Shown: piece after piece, positions 47,284-59,707 of the stretch
How positions within the stretch are numbered: the first letter of the stretch is position 1
How the letters are laid out: each line of letters begins with the position of its first letter
Assembly (NCBI GenBank): GCA_037043015.1
Contig: CM073326.1
Span: 15,198,345-15,262,344 of the forward strand
Origin: Bryum argenteum
Lineage: Eukaryota > Streptophyta > Bryopsida > Bryales > Bryaceae
DNA: 64,000 nt
Reading direction: 5' to 3'
Made by a program: the position numbers and the translations under genes
The notes under the pieces: generated by a model
Database searches by the model: none
Told to the model about the DNA's origin: nothing
Seen by the model: only the letters and a program-made list of their open reading frames with translations

Positions 47284-49700
47284 TTACATTATTGTGGGAA
47301 TTGTTTGGTTATTCTCAATTTTCCTTTTGTGTAAAATAATTGATCCGGCGTGTTGAATGGCGATGGTATTTATTTCATGGAATGTGCGTTTTATGCATGT
47401 TTCTGATAAGTTAAATTTTTCTGCAAGAAGTTTCATTGATGGTTTGTGTGTTGTGCCTCTAGCACCCGCTGTGATGACTATGAGGGGGTCTACTTTCCAT
47501 CCAAGGTTACGGAGTTTATCAAGAAGTGGTTGATATTTGTCGGTTTTGTTATTAATTGTTTCTTGAGAGAATCTATCGTTACAGTATGTGAATTCTATAA
47601 ATTGAAGTGTGAGGTTGTCTATTGGGTGTGGTGGTGGGTCGTTTTTGTGTGGTAGACCTTTAACGCATAGTATATCCGGTTTGAATCTAGCGTTGCAATG
47701 ACATTTTTGTTGTGTACATTCGCATTGTAATAGCCATGTAGGGACCGTATTTTCTTGGGAGTTGTTATTAAATGTGCCTGCGTTCATGAGGATATAACAA
47801 CGTGATTTTTGAGATGAGAGAATTAATTTTCTTAGTTCCCATACGGCTTTGTTATGTCTCTTGATTCTAAGGGCGTGTATGTGGTGGTGACCACATTTGA
47901 GTAATGCGTGTAACCATGTGTCGGCATCCATGGAGTTACATATAGAGCAAGTTATTGATGGGAATCGTTCCATACCAAAGAATAGTTGTTTCCTTGCGTT
48001 CCCCATATATTGGCCGGTGCGTAGCTTTAAAATAGTTGTTTTTTGGGAGTCCGTAATTATGGGGTTTAGCCAGTATGCATTTGATAATTCATTGTCAATA
48101 TCCGGGTTTGTTGTCCATTTGTTGATGTTGGGGAATTGGTCAGCGAGTATTATAAGGTTGTTGTCGTAGTCTTGTTTGTGTATGTATGTTTGAAGGCATC
48201 TGACCGGGCCTTTGTCTGGGCGAGTTAGGGGTCCGGGCCATTCATATTTCTGGTAGTAGAATGGTGTGGTGTGTGCGAATTCATGGAGTTTTGTGGCTAC
48301 CGTATATCGTTTGGTGGCGCCGGCTTTCGCAAGTTTGTCTGCTTGCTCGTTGCCAGTGATGTTAATATGCGCTTTAACTTTGTGGAATATAGTAGGTTGA
48401 GTACGGTTTTGTAATATCTCAACCATTTCTGTTAGGATGATTTTGTCAGGATGGTTGTGTTGTGTGGATGGGTGTAATATGTGAGTATTTAGATTATATA
48501 GGCAGTTTATGCAATCCGTGAAGATATAGGCCGGTTCATTTGGGTATTTGGTGTTGATTAAGTGTAGGGTTGTATGTATAGCCATTAATTCGGCACGAAA
48601 GCATGTTTGAAGGCTAGGAAGTCTTTCTGATATTTGCATGTCAGGTTTTGTGGGATTGTAGATGCCGTATCCAGCTTTTTCTTTTTTCCAATGTCCGTTG
48701 TCGGCTTCTTTAGGTGGTATGAAGGAGCCGTCCGTATAGTAGCTGTATTGCGGTTGGAATTTTAGAGTAAGGTTGATTTCAAACGTTGGTAGAGGGGGTA
48801 CACATGTGGGTTCGGAGTTTGAGTTTGTATATGAGGGGTATAACATTTTATTCCATCTTTTATTTTTACTGACGATAGTGTTGTATGGGGTTGGTGGAGC
48901 TTGTTGTATATAGTAGTGCGGGATTGCCATGGCCTCAATTGCATTTTTAATGTTGTTAATCTGCTCTAATGTACCAACGTGATTGTTTTGATGGTGTATG
49001 CACATGATGGATATTGCAAGTGGTTTGGTTGTTGGTTTGTATTTTTGTGGGGGTGCTGGGATTTCGTATGTGATGGAGTCTGCCGTGAAATGGGTTATTA
49101 TATGTGTATCCGGGAAAGGTCCAATATACGGGGTTGGATTTTGGTACCAGTTTGGGTCGGGGGTGACTATTATGGTGATTGTATTTGGGTCGTGTTTGGC
49201 CGCTAATCTCGCCCAGTGGATGGCTTGTTGGGTTGTTTCCGGATTATGGGTGTGCGCATACCCTATGCCCGTCCATTTATATTCAAAAGTGTTGCCACGA
49301 GATCCAAAGATTTTGTCTCGGGAGAAAGGGGAGAAATATTTTGTTATTTTGGTGGAGCATGTAACTGGTGATGAAAAATATGAGTGATTGATTTGGAGGT
49401 TAGTGGTGATATGATCGAGAATGTTTGTTGGAAGGGTGTGGTGGGGTGTTAGTTTCGGGTTTTTTTTGGAGGATTGAGCTTTATATCTTTGGTATAGCCA
49501 TATTATTTCTGTTTCAAATGTTTGTGTGTATGGCATTAGCCCGTGTGAGTTGTTTGAGTATTTGTTAAATTGTTGCCATAGCCACTGTAATCTGTTTATG
49601 GGTATGGTGGTGAGGTATCGGCCATTGTCTTCGTATAGGTGAGCTGATTCGTTATTTATTTGTATGATGGTTTTGTTAGTAATAATGTCTCTTTCTGGAT
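47284..49700 (-). pseudogene. LINE ORF2: C-terminal part with RNase H
   Basis: An uninterrupted 750-codon frame from an internal ATG at 49536, open further up to the LTR-element insertion. The RNase H domain has the acidic set: YYTDGSF, CFRAELMAIH, YIFTDC and VKAHINITGNEQADKLAKAG, as in the RNase H of plant, insect and fungal LINEs. After it comes a Cys/His-rich region (SICNSMDADTWLHALLKCGH) that resembles the zinc-knuckle end of such proteins, then a basic tail. It continues the 55366-58009 coding part once the inserted element is removed. Confidence 0.88.
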
Positions 49701-49705
49701 TACAT

Positions 49706-49939
49706 TGTCATGGGCCAAGGCCTCGTTGATAAGCTCGGATGTTCACTCGCTATTAATTTTATAAAATGAACTTCGGCAGTAGAGCTAAAGTATAGCCTCG
49801 GCAGTAGAGCTAAAGTATAGCCTCGGCAGTTGAGCCAAGAGATTAGTATATAAGGGACTCTTATTAATTGTAAACCTAAGTCTTAGATCAATATATTTCT
49901 TTTGTAGTTTTTGCTTGTTTTGACAGCTAGACTCTTACA
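49706..49939 (+). repeat. 5' LTR of the chromovirus
   Basis: Starts TGTCATGGGCC and ends ACTCTTACA. It holds two full copies and a partial third copy of a ~25-bp unit with CGGCAGTAGAGCTAAAGTAT (49768-49830), likely U3 control repeats, then a TATA box in GTATATAAGG near 49846-49855 and a poly-A-type region downstream. Confidence 0.92.
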
Positions 49940-52687
49940 TAATCCAAGACTTCTCTTGATTTTCTGAAGGGCTTCATCCTCCCTTGTTTTTTCAAACGAC
50001 AAAAGTAGGACATTGATTAGATTGAGGAACTTATCCACCCTCGTGGTAGTGATTGAAGATAGCCGCAGAACCGGGACGCATTTGATGGCTTTGCGAAGCC
50101 TGAAGAGTTGATTGAAAGGTGTTGCTTTTTGAGATGGAGAACGCCCAGATGATCGATGATGAGATCTTGCAGCAGCAGCAGCAGTAGGCGCAAGGAGAAA
50201 TTACGGCGGAAGACTATCAATAGGAGATCGTGAGGTTGCGCACACAACTTCAAGCTTCTCGCCAGTCGGAGAAGTTGGCTATCAGCGATTGGTTGCACAC
50301 TTGATCGCGGTGGCTCCGGTAATTTGGACAATTCTCGAGTTTAGGAGGTCCGTCTTCATCGCGAGATGATGCCGCAATCGATGCAAAGAACAATATGGAG
50401 GAATCGTCGCATTGCACAAGCGATTGCCGATATTTCAAAGTTTGACGGGAGTCGCAAGGGCTACCCGATATGGAAGGTCGAAGCGGATAACAAGCTTCGA
50501 ATTGATGGAGGTATCTTGGTACACCTCAAGATCAAGCCGCATACTTGTTTTCGAGGATGGACGAAGGCGCGGATGATGGTAGTATCTTTCTACCAAAATC
50601 AACGTGGTTGCAATGCGGCGACTTTTATTCAACACCTTGACAAGCGTTTACATCGACCGAATGCAAAGAAGCACGTGTGGCATTGAATCGGCTTCAAGCA
50701 ATGAAGCGGGGGTAGGGAGTCATTCGCAACATTCTTGCCCAAGTTTGAGAAGGAGGAGCTTGGTGAGAGTCAAGTTACCATGGTTCCGGATATGGTGAAG
50801 ATAGGATATTTTCGCGATGCTCTCAACTTAGAGATGCAACGAGCGATGATTGGACCTATGGCGTACATCGATTATGGTATGTTTGTCCAAGCTTTGTTGG
50901 CGGTCGGCTCTCACTTGATTGCTTGCAATATCGGAAAGGGTCGTGCGGTTCCGATCGCGACATCAAATCGCGTATGGCGGATGGAGATGAGATGGATTGG
51001 ATGCCTACGGTCCAAATAAGCAAGCTTCGAGACGCGTCGACTTTGGAGGAACAACAACGGTGTTGCCAAGAGGGAATATTTATTTTTATGTTTGAAGCGA
51101 GGCCACCGTGCAAATGACTGTTCATCCAAGCAAGGTGAAGGCAATGAGAAGAAGAAGAAAGAGAGAGCGGACAAATCTTCGATAGTGCGCGTGATGAAAA
51201 AGAAGAGCAATGTCGAGAATATAGGAGACAACTTAGACACGGGTGGTATGTATGTTGATGTTTTAATAAACTCAACTATATCTACTCGTCTTTGTGTGAT
51301 TCTCGGATGCCAATGCTTTGCAGAATCGTATCGAGCAATTTGTTCGACGGAGAGGGTTGGATCGTCATCTATTCAACCTAGATCTTTGGAGCAAATTTAC
51401 GACAATGAAGAAGCGGCCTATGATTTGCCAAATTGCAAATTTTATGGCCGATATTGATGGTATGGAGGAGAAGATTGTTGCCTATGTTATTCCGGAGACG
51501 GATAGATGATATAATCTTGGGAAAAGGTTGGATAGAGCGACGTGATGCAAGTGTTCGACCTGCTAAAGAAGAGGTTTGCGTTCAAAACCTTTCAAGATGA
51601 TTGTGAAGACTCGACCGACACGTTGGAGCCAATGCAAGAGATCACGTGCATCGATAATTCAAACTTTGCGTAAAAGCGGTGAACCAAAGTAGAGGTTTTA
51701 GTGCCAACCGTTGACATCCGGAAGGCACTACAACGGAAGGTGTATAGGGTCCCGCACAACATGCTCCCGACCGGCTCATGCCGATTATTGACGCTTTTAA
51801 TCGACAAGATGCAAAGTCGTTCCCCAAGATAGGAAAGGGATTGATCACGAGATCAATCTTATTGAAGGAAGACTAATGATGACATCCCCGCCATGCCATT
51901 GTATCGGATGTCCGAGGATCAATTATTAGTTTTCGCAAGACCCTTACGGAGTTGTTGGATAATGGATTTATTTGCGTAAGTAATTCACCCGCAGCAGCTC
52001 CGGTCATATTTGTGAAGAAACCTGGCGGAGGATTGCGATTACGTGTGTTGACTATCGGCGATTGAACGAGATGAGTCGGAAGGAATGACTATCCGATTCC
52101 GCGCATTGATGAGACGTTAAGATCCATTCTTTGCGACCAAATATATCTCCAAGGTTGATGTAATCTCTGCGTTTCACCGGATACGTGTGAAAGAAGGTGA
52201 CGAGTGGAAGACGGCGTCAATACACGCTTTGGCTTATATGAGTGGTTGGTCACACCGTTTGGACCGACGGCGCGCACCGCAACTTTTCGGGCGATATATC
52301 AATTGGATCTTGCGATTTAATTGGATATATCTTTGCTCGCATATATTGATGACGTGGTGATCTATAGTGATACTCAAAAAGAACATCGTGATGCGATTCT
52401 CGAGGATCATCCGTAAGCTTGCTAACGCAGGCTTCAACTTGATTTTGATAAGAGCGAGTTTAAGCGGACACTATTAAGTATCTTGGATATTTGGTGAAGA
52501 CCGGTTGGGGTTTGCGGTGATCCAAAGAAAACTTGAGGCAATTCGTCAATGGGAGCCGCCAACAAAAGTGAAAGGAGTTTGTGGATTTTAGGTTTACGCG
52601 CAATTATTATCGACAATTCATAGATGGATATTCTAACATTGCAGAACCTTTTACTCGACTAACGCGGAAAGATCAACCTTTCCATTG
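49940..52687 (+). pseudogene. Chromovirus gag and reverse transcriptase half (forward)
   Basis: Gag-like frames run from about 50140, with GSRKGYPIWKVEAD near 50455 and a CCHC-type knuckle remnant CLKRGHRANDC near 51087-51119. The RT part begins before 52140 with SKVDVISAFHRIRVKEGDEW and the catalytic YIDDVVIYS at 52345-52371. The coding stops at 52687 after KDQPFH, where a Ty3 pol would continue into the RNase H connection. Multiple frameshifts break it. Confidence 0.8.
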
Positions 52688-52921
52688 TGTAAAGTCTAGT
52701 CACAAAACAAGCAAAAACTACAAAAGAAATATATTGATCCAAGACTTAGGTTTACAATGAATAAGAGTTCCTTATATACTAATCTCTTGGCTCAATCGCC
52801 GAGGCTATACTTTTAGCTCTCATCGCCGAGGCTATACTTTAGCTCTCTTTGCCAAGTTCTATTTATAAAATTAATAGCGAGTGAACATCCGAGCTTATCA
52901 ACGAGGCCTTGGCCCATGACA
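52688..52921 (-). repeat. Third, inverted LTR inside the chromovirus
   Basis: A 234-bp reverse complement of the element's LTR (TGTAAAGTCTAG...CCCATGACA). CATTG lies just left of it (52683-52687), and the same five bases, inverted (CAATG), lie at 55122-55126 next to the right LTR. It looks like a second LTR insertion with its own 5-bp target duplication. Confidence 0.9.
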
Positions 52922-55126
52922 AATGCCTTCTCCTCCTCTCCTCATGTCTTTGATGAATTAACAAGTGTCATACAAGAGAATGCGCCCAAGGAATATCAAG
53001 ATGCAGGACGCGCGCAACAAGCGCTCGTAATCGTCTAAGGCCATGACATTTTGTAATTGGCAAACAGTTCCCAAGTAGGCTCCGGCCATCCCGTCCACTT
53101 TACAAGTAGTTGCCAACCGCGCCACGACGTCGATGTTGCAACACTCTTTCAACAAAGATACTCGTCCTCGCTAGTGGATGCCTCGAAAGCGGGATTGCTC
53201 AAAACAACACCGGCTCATTATCGTGAGGTAGTTGGGAAGACAACGGATCCTCACCGCCTTCTTCACTAAACTCACATGAAAAAGCAGGATGAATACCGAC
53301 GGTGTATTCAAACGAACCGCACATGTACTCACGCACTCCAATACACGATAAGGAAGAGCAATCCAATCAAGCTTCTTGATTGGCGGACGCGTGTTGATGT
53401 TCTTCAACTTCAACCACACACGATCACCCCGGACGAAAATCCTCGGCCACCGAAGCGTCGTGTATTTGGTAGCGTTCTTGAGTCTTTTGCGCAATGGCCA
53501 TTGCCGTTGTTGCGATTCACTGAATTACGCCCGATGCTCAACAAGCTTGCGTCCTTTTTCCGCCGGTGACAACGAAGAACCCGCCTCCTCGGGTATAGTA
53601 ATATTCATGACCGAATGATGATAACCGTGAGTCATAAAAATGCAGACATACCTATAGATCGCGACACACGATTATTCAACGCCATCATCGCGATCGGAAT
53701 CGAAAAGCCCAATCTTCTTGCTCAAATGTCGTGAAAATACGAAGATATGTTTCAAGCTCTTGATTCGCCCGCTCTGTTGCACCATCGTCTCCGGATGGAA
53801 AGGCGCCGACAACCGACGCGTAATCTTCATCAATCTGCATACTTCTGTCCAAAGCAGACTAAAAAATTGACTACCACGATCCGACACAATTGCTGCAGGC
53901 AATCCGTGATGCTGAAAAACTTGCTCTTAAAGTTTGTGAGCCACATCAAGTGCACGAATTGTCTTCATAGGCACAGCAATGATAGATTTGGACAAACGAT
54001 CTGTCACAACCATGATATTTGTACAGTCGCTGCTTGGTGCCAATCCGGTAATAAAATCAATAGAGAGCTCAGTCCAAATCCGTGCCGGAATTGGCAAAGG
54101 TTTTAGCAACCTCGCTTCGCGCTCCCGCCAAATCTTCGATTTTCCACACACGTTGCGCCCGTACAAATCTCCGAACATCTTGTGTCAACCTGCGCCACGA
54201 TATTCACGTGCAATCAAGTCACGCGTACCCTCACGACTTGGATGTCCCGCTAGTGGTGCATCATGAGTAGATTGGATCAAACGCGTCCGAAGAGGTTCGC
54301 GCGCGGAATCCATATTCGTCCACACCAACGCAATCGATGACCGAATCTACGTAACACTCACTAATCGTGATAGGTAAGCCCCATTCTTTTAGGTAGTCGG
54401 CGCTCACCATCCATAACCGCTTTCGCATCTTCCAATAACGATGATTTGTTTGCGGGGCAACATCCCATAACGCAATCATCTCTGCGTCAATAAATGGACA
54501 TATGGGACGCGCGGTCATTATCGACTCAGAAAGCGAGCCTCTTTTTCGAATCGCATCACCATCCGCGATCCATGCGGATTTAGCGACAACCTTCAAAGCG
54601 CCATCATCATCGTCCAAAAGTTCGATGATATCGATTCACGATTCGATCATCATCATGCGTGTTAGGAAGATCCTGCCCGACGAGAAAGTGCATCCGATTG
54701 AACTTGATCCTCGCCAGGCTTGACGATCTCAAAGTCAAAATCATTCAACTCAGAGGCCCAACGCATTTGCCTCTCGCTCAAATGTTGCTTCTTCTAAAAA
54801 TAAGCCAAATTGCGATGATCTGAACTCACTTCAAAATGTTGGCCAACAAGTAATGTACGCCACTCGCGGATGCAATGTACAACTGCTAGCATTTCCTTGT
54901 CATGAATCGGATAATTGGACTCCGTTGGACTGTGTTTCTTCGAGAAATAAGCAACCGCATGCCAAAGTCCGTCCACCTTTTGCATTAAGGTGCCACCAAC
55001 AGCATAACCAGAGGAATCACATTCAATGGTTGTTTCCAAACCTGGAGTCCATTTAACGAGCACCGGCGCATGAATTAATGCCTCCTTCAATCGATCAAAG
55101 GCATGTTGACATTTTGATGTCCAATG
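52922..55126 (-). pseudogene. Chromovirus RNase H, integrase and chromodomain half (inverted)
   Basis: Read on the minus strand from 55126: HWTSKCQHAFDRLKEAL (RT connection), RNase H with IECDSSGYAVGG and SSDHRNLAYF (55132-54794), integrase core with WTELSIDFITGL (54178-53927) and IVSDRGSQF...SAPFHPE (53902-53672), a GDRVWLKLKNI segment near 53390, then a chromodomain remnant LVKWTGWPEPTWELF near 53051-53110, and a purine-rich tract (GAGGAGAGGAGGAGAAGG) directly before the LTR at 52925-52945. The chromodomain marks it as a chromovirus. Frameshifts are present. Confidence 0.85.
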
Positions 55127-55360
55127 TGTCATGGGCCAAGGTCTCGTTGATAAGCTCGGATGTTCACTCGCTATTAATTTTATAAATAGAACTTCGGCAG
55201 TAGAGCTAAAGTATAGCCTCGGCAGTAGAGCTAAAGTATAGCCTCGGCAGTTGAGCCAAGAGATTAGTATATAAGGAACTCTTATTCATTGTAAACCTAA
55301 GTCTTGGATCAATATATTTCTTTTGTAGTTTTTGCTTGTTTTGACAGCTAGACTCTTACA
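55127..55360 (+). repeat. 3' LTR of the chromovirus
   Basis: Same length and order as the 5' LTR, with only a handful of substitutions visible (for example GGCCTCG/GGTCTCG and GGGACTC/GGAACTC). Followed directly by the target duplicate TACAT. Confidence 0.92.
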
Positions 55361-55503
55361 TACATTCTGCAAAGTGTATTTGCGTAAGTGGGGTAATTGA
55401 TGGTGGTGGTATGAACCTGGTGTCCTTGACTTGTGCTTGTATGAAGTTATTGTTGATCAAGTTTCGATAGTGATCATGTTGCGATTTAGTGTAGTAATCC
55501 TTA

Positions 55504-55765
55504 ACCCCTAAAGATCCTTGATACAAAATTGTCTAAATTATCACAAAGGACCCTCTTCTACTTCAGGCCCGAAAAAACTCAATCTAAGCATTAATTAGAA
55601 GATCCAACCGTAGGATCTTGAAGTGAACTTGACCCTATACTCATATGTCAAATTTGAACCGTTAATTTTTTTCCGATTTTGAGATTATAATGGTCAAAGT
55701 TGGCTGACTTTTTTTCCTACGGAAACCCCAAAAAGCCATTTCGGCTTTCTTGGATCTTTAGGGGT
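55504..55765 (+). mobile_element. Small TIR element (262 bp) inside LINE ORF2, TA-flanked
   Basis: Ends ACCCCTAAAGATCC and GGATCTTTAGGGGT are perfect inverses, flanked by TA on both sides. The tips share ACCCCTAAA with the 0.98-kb family D, so the same transposase may have mobilised both, though the interior differs. Confidence 0.8.
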
Positions 55766-55862
55766 TAAGTAGTTGAATATTGTGTGAAATGACTGTTGGA
55801 TAATTTAGGGGAAATAGGTCTCTCTGTTGGAGCCATTTTTGGTATGTCGTGTTATTGTGGTG

Positions 55863-58009
55863 TCATTTGCATAGGTATGTATTGTGGGTATTAGGTATTT
55901 TGTATTTGTCTTTTGTAGTTACTGCTTTATGATTTAATATTGTAGTTATGGGGTGTTCAAGAGGGTTGTTTTTAATGTTAGGTAGTGGGCTTATTTGGTG
56001 AGTATCTTGGTGGGTAGTAGGTTGTCGTCGGGTGTTTAAATGTCTTGGGAGTAAGTCAAAATTGTCTGAGATGTATATTGGTTTGAGTTTGCGGGCCGGT
56101 GGGTGTAGGGTGCAGGTGTTAGGGCAATTTGGGTTGCATTTAATTTGGCAAAATAGTTTTTCAGCTATTTCTAGCGCACTTTTCTCAAGTTTAGTTGGTG
56201 TTTTATGGTAGGTTGCAAAGTCGGTTGGTGACATGAGGTACGTACCGTTTGGGAGAGAGATGTGCTTTATTTTGTAGATATTGTGTATTAGAAGCTTGTG
56301 TAAGAGCTTGATTGATAGTTCCGGGTTGAGGTGAGGAAGTTCGGTTGTGGCTTGTTCTAACCACTCTCGTTCCAGTTCGGTTTTGTGTAATTGGAAGTCA
56401 TTATTGGTACTTTTTAGATGTATACCTCCATCTTGTTTGAGAAGAAATAGTGTTCTTGATATGGGAGAGTTTATACAGTCGGAGGCTTTTAATCTGGGGA
56501 TGTTTTTGGCGCCACCGTGTTTGGACGTTATGTGTTGAATAAGGCCTTTGTAAATATTGCCTAGTCTTCCTTGATCATTAAGTGCATTTCTAAGTTGTTC
56601 GCCGATACATCTTAGATATGCGTTTTTTAGTGAGAATGCTTGAAGACCAAAGAGTTTGTGGGGAAGTTGGGTAATCACGTTCGCTGTGCATTTTGGAAGA
56701 CCACAGATTGTTTTTTGGAGTCCTATAATTTTTTTGTCAAGTTTTTTGATGGTTGGAAGTGAAAATGGGATTGCATAGAAGCTATATGCGATCCCTGCTC
56801 TCATGACTGTATCAACCATGTTGATTTTTTGTTTGATTGTTGCGGGGCATTTTGCGAGTTGTTTACATTGGTCGATGAGTTTTTTTGTCGCGATGTGTGT
56901 TTGGATTTTCCATTTTAGAGAGGGTACCATGTGGATACTAAGGTAGATATAAGGTTCGTTTTGGTGAAGGATAGGAATTGGTTGGTTTCTATAGGTGATG
57001 TGGTGTTGCTCTATTTTTTCCTTGAATTTATCGGGCTTTATTTTGGATTTATTCGGACAGCATGTACTAGCACATTTTTGCGCGCTGAGGTCCATACCTG
57101 CCCATTCGCAGAATTTATCTATTTTTTATATTTGAGTTTGTATGGATTGGAGGGTGCTTGCAAGTCCTGCTAAATCGTCTGCGTATGCAGCAGCTGTAAT
57201 GTTTATTTTTGATGTACCAAATGTATAGCCATTATTCCCTCTTTGTAGCCATCTTAGTAGTGGTTCTAGAAATATGAGAAATAGGTAGGGGCTTAATGTG
57301 TCGCCTTGAATGGTTCCTCTTTGTATTGGAATTGGTTCTGTCGTGCCAAAATAGTCGCCTGTGAATACTGTGGAAGAGTTTGCGTATATGTTACCAATTA
57401 GCGTAACTGCGTCTAAAGGGTAACCAAGGTCTTTCATTACTGCGAGTAGTCGAGCATGGTCTAGGGAACCGAATGCGTTCTTAAAATCTATATATAGTAT
57501 ATAGATGTCTTGATTTGTGAGTTTTGCGTCCTCTAAGGCTGCAGTGATGAGTTGTATTTGTCTGGTTGTGCTTCTTTCTGCTCGGAAGCCTTCTTGGTTG
57601 TCATGTAGTATTTGGTGATGTTCGCCGTATGTTGAAAGTATAAGTGTGAGAGTACTCGTGAAGAGTTTGTAGATTGTATTAGTTAGCGCTATAGGCCTGT
57701 GGTTTGGTAGTACCGCTGGATCGCCCTTTTGTATAGTAGTATGGTTAGGCTTAGTTTCCATGATGTTGGTATTTGACGTTGTTTGTAGCAGTGGTAAAAA
57801 AACATGGATAGTAGTTTATGAAAGTTGTCGGGCATGTTTTTTAGAATGGAGTTAGGGATTCTGTCCGGTCCCGGTGCTTTATTATTGAATAATTGTTTTA
57901 AACATTGGCCATATATTTCATCGTTGAAGTATTCAAGTAAGGGGGTTTGTGGGTTACCTCTTTTCTCTATTACAAAGCCGTCTAAATCGTGCCATGGGTA
58001 TTGTCTCAC
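55863..58009 (-). pseudogene. LINE ORF2: reverse transcriptase and thumb region
   Basis: Reverse transcriptase with NNKAPGPDRIPNSILKNMP (58009-57689 frame), then after one frameshift NHRPIALTNTIYKLF, NQEGFRAERSTTRQI, YILYIDFKNAFGSLDH (first catalytic Asp), IQRGTIQGDTLSPYLF and AAYADD (catalytic pair, near 57185). A single TAA at 57126-57128 interrupts the frame before it continues from 57095 with KCASTCCPNKSKIKPDKF and the thumb/extension region, including MVDTVMRAGIAYSFYAIPF. Two lesions only, so decay is limited. Confidence 0.87.
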
Positions 58010-58404
58010 GCTACATGTGCATAGTGTTGGGTGTTGGGGTTGGTGATAACATGTTGGGACTGTGGGTCTATTAGTTTGAGATTGTTGTGTGTGTATTTCA
58101 ATTGCGATGTCTTTCGGGTTGGTTAAGAGGTTGTTATATCTATCTATGATGCAGTCAAGTGGTGGGGTATCTTGATATTTGAAGACTTTTTTGTTTATTT
58201 TTTTTGGACTTTTGTCGTATAACTGCCTATATTTCGTGATGGCTTTTTTAATGCATGCTTGGGTGAATTTCGTAGTGATTTTTTGTGCTTGTTTTTTTTA
58301 TGATTTTGCTATTTCTGCTAGGGTTTGGATCCATTCTTGTGGATTGTTGGTTTGTGGTGGAGGTGGTGGAATGTTTGTGTGTGTATGTTTGCTTAGTTCT
58401 TCTA

Positions 58405-59655
58405 TTATGGGGTGTTGCTGCCAATTGGGGGTGTTTTTGTACTGTATATAGCCTTGCGAATTAGATGGTATGTGGTTAGGTGTTTTTTCCATTGTTTTTG
58501 GAGTTTTCTTGGTAGAAATCCTCCTTGTTCAGATGTGCGTGGTGTTAGTGTAGGCAAAGGTGGTGCGCTGCAAGTGTTTTCAATTAGCTTGGATGTTTTT
58601 TGAATTAAGTGGTCTAGTTTTTCGCATGCCGTTTGCCATTGTGTAGTTGTTAGTTGAGTGTTTGAGAGAAGAGAGGTGAGGTTATTGATTTCGTTTGAGT
58701 TGTTTTCATAGAATATTGTTTTAAATTTATCAAGGTTTTCTTGTGGAATAGGATTTAAAATTCTTATCGGTTTAGATGTTGGTTCTTGTGGGGGTCTTGC
58801 GAGTAGTGTGTTTGGAGGTATTTGAAGAGTAATTGGAGAATGATCTGAGTTGAGGTTATGTTCTGTAATAGTTAGCGATGTGTATGAATTGTTATTGGGG
58901 GTATTTATGAAAAATCCATCTATTAGGCTGGTTTTGCTATAATTTTGTCCTCCTTGTCTTGAATATACAGTGTTTGTTGGTATATATGTTAGTTGTAGGG
59001 AATCTCTGTCTTCTAATTGCGGTGGAGTTGTGTTTAATTCGTGTCGACGACCTATGAGAGCTATGTCTCTATTAAAGTCCCCACATAATATTTGAATGTG
59101 GTTAGGGTGTGCTGTAATCTGTTGTGTTATTTGTTGTTGTATTGTTTCTATGTAAGGGGTGTCTTCTGGATGTGACGGCATATACATGTGTATAAGTAAC
59201 CAAGGTTGTAGAGGTTCGTTTTTTATTTTTATAATTTGTAAATATGGTGATATTGCGGCGGGGGTTGGGATTTTGTTAACATTACCTGGGTATGTGTATT
59301 TGTTGTTTATAAATAACAAGAGGCCTCCTCTTGTAGGTGTATATTCCATTCGTTGTTGCATGCATCGTGTTAGTGTGTGTGTATTGTTGAAGATCATTTT
59401 GTGATTAGGGAATAAATTTTGAAGATATTTGGTAGATTTTGTGGCAGTTAGTTTAGTTTCTTGTATTGCAATGATTGCCGGGCTTGTTGGGGTGTTAGTG
59501 ATTAGTTCATGTAAATTTGGGAGGGCGGTGTTGAGTGATGAGGCATTCCAAGTGACTATATGCGTTTTATGGTTCGTGGTGATTGGTGTTGTATTTTGTG
59601 GGGAGGCATATTTGGTGCTGGAGGTGGATGAGAATATTCGGGAAGGGGTTCATTG
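58405..59655 (-). pseudogene. LINE ORF2: APE-type endonuclease
   Basis: Target-nicking endonuclease. The frame opens about 59650 with IVTWNASSLN (Asn of motif I), IIAIQETKL (catalytic Glu), LIHMYMP, LCGDFNRDIALIG (catalytic Asp/Asn), SLIDGFF and LNSDHSPITL (catalytic Asp-His). The set is complete, so this domain itself is intact. A frameshift upstream (59655-59708) separates it from the 2A part, and another after 58405 separates it from the RT. Confidence 0.88.
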
Positions 59656-59707
59656 ATTTTTAGGGCTTCTGCAAGTAGGTTATCGGGTAAAAATGGGAAT
59701 TCGTTTT

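Larger units (their letters stand above)
49701..55365 (+). mobile_element. Ty3/gypsy chromovirus-type LTR retrotransposon, internally inverted, TSD TACAT
   Basis: LTRs at 49706-49939 and 55127-55360 (both 234 bp, TG...CA, nearly identical by eye, so fairly recent) are flanked by TACAT on each side (49701-49705, 55361-55365). The left half (gag, protease, RT) is on the plus strand; an extra LTR in reverse sits at 52688-52921; the right half (integrase, chromodomain, RNase H) is on the minus strand. Frames are broken by many frameshifts, so it is dead. No TGG-type primer-binding site follows the left LTR (it reads TAATCCAAGAC). Confidence 0.9.

Noticed and set aside
49940-49960. tRNA-Met primer-binding site after the 5' LTR
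   Set aside because: The sequence TAATCCAAGAC lacks the TGG expected for the usual tRNA 3' end complement.
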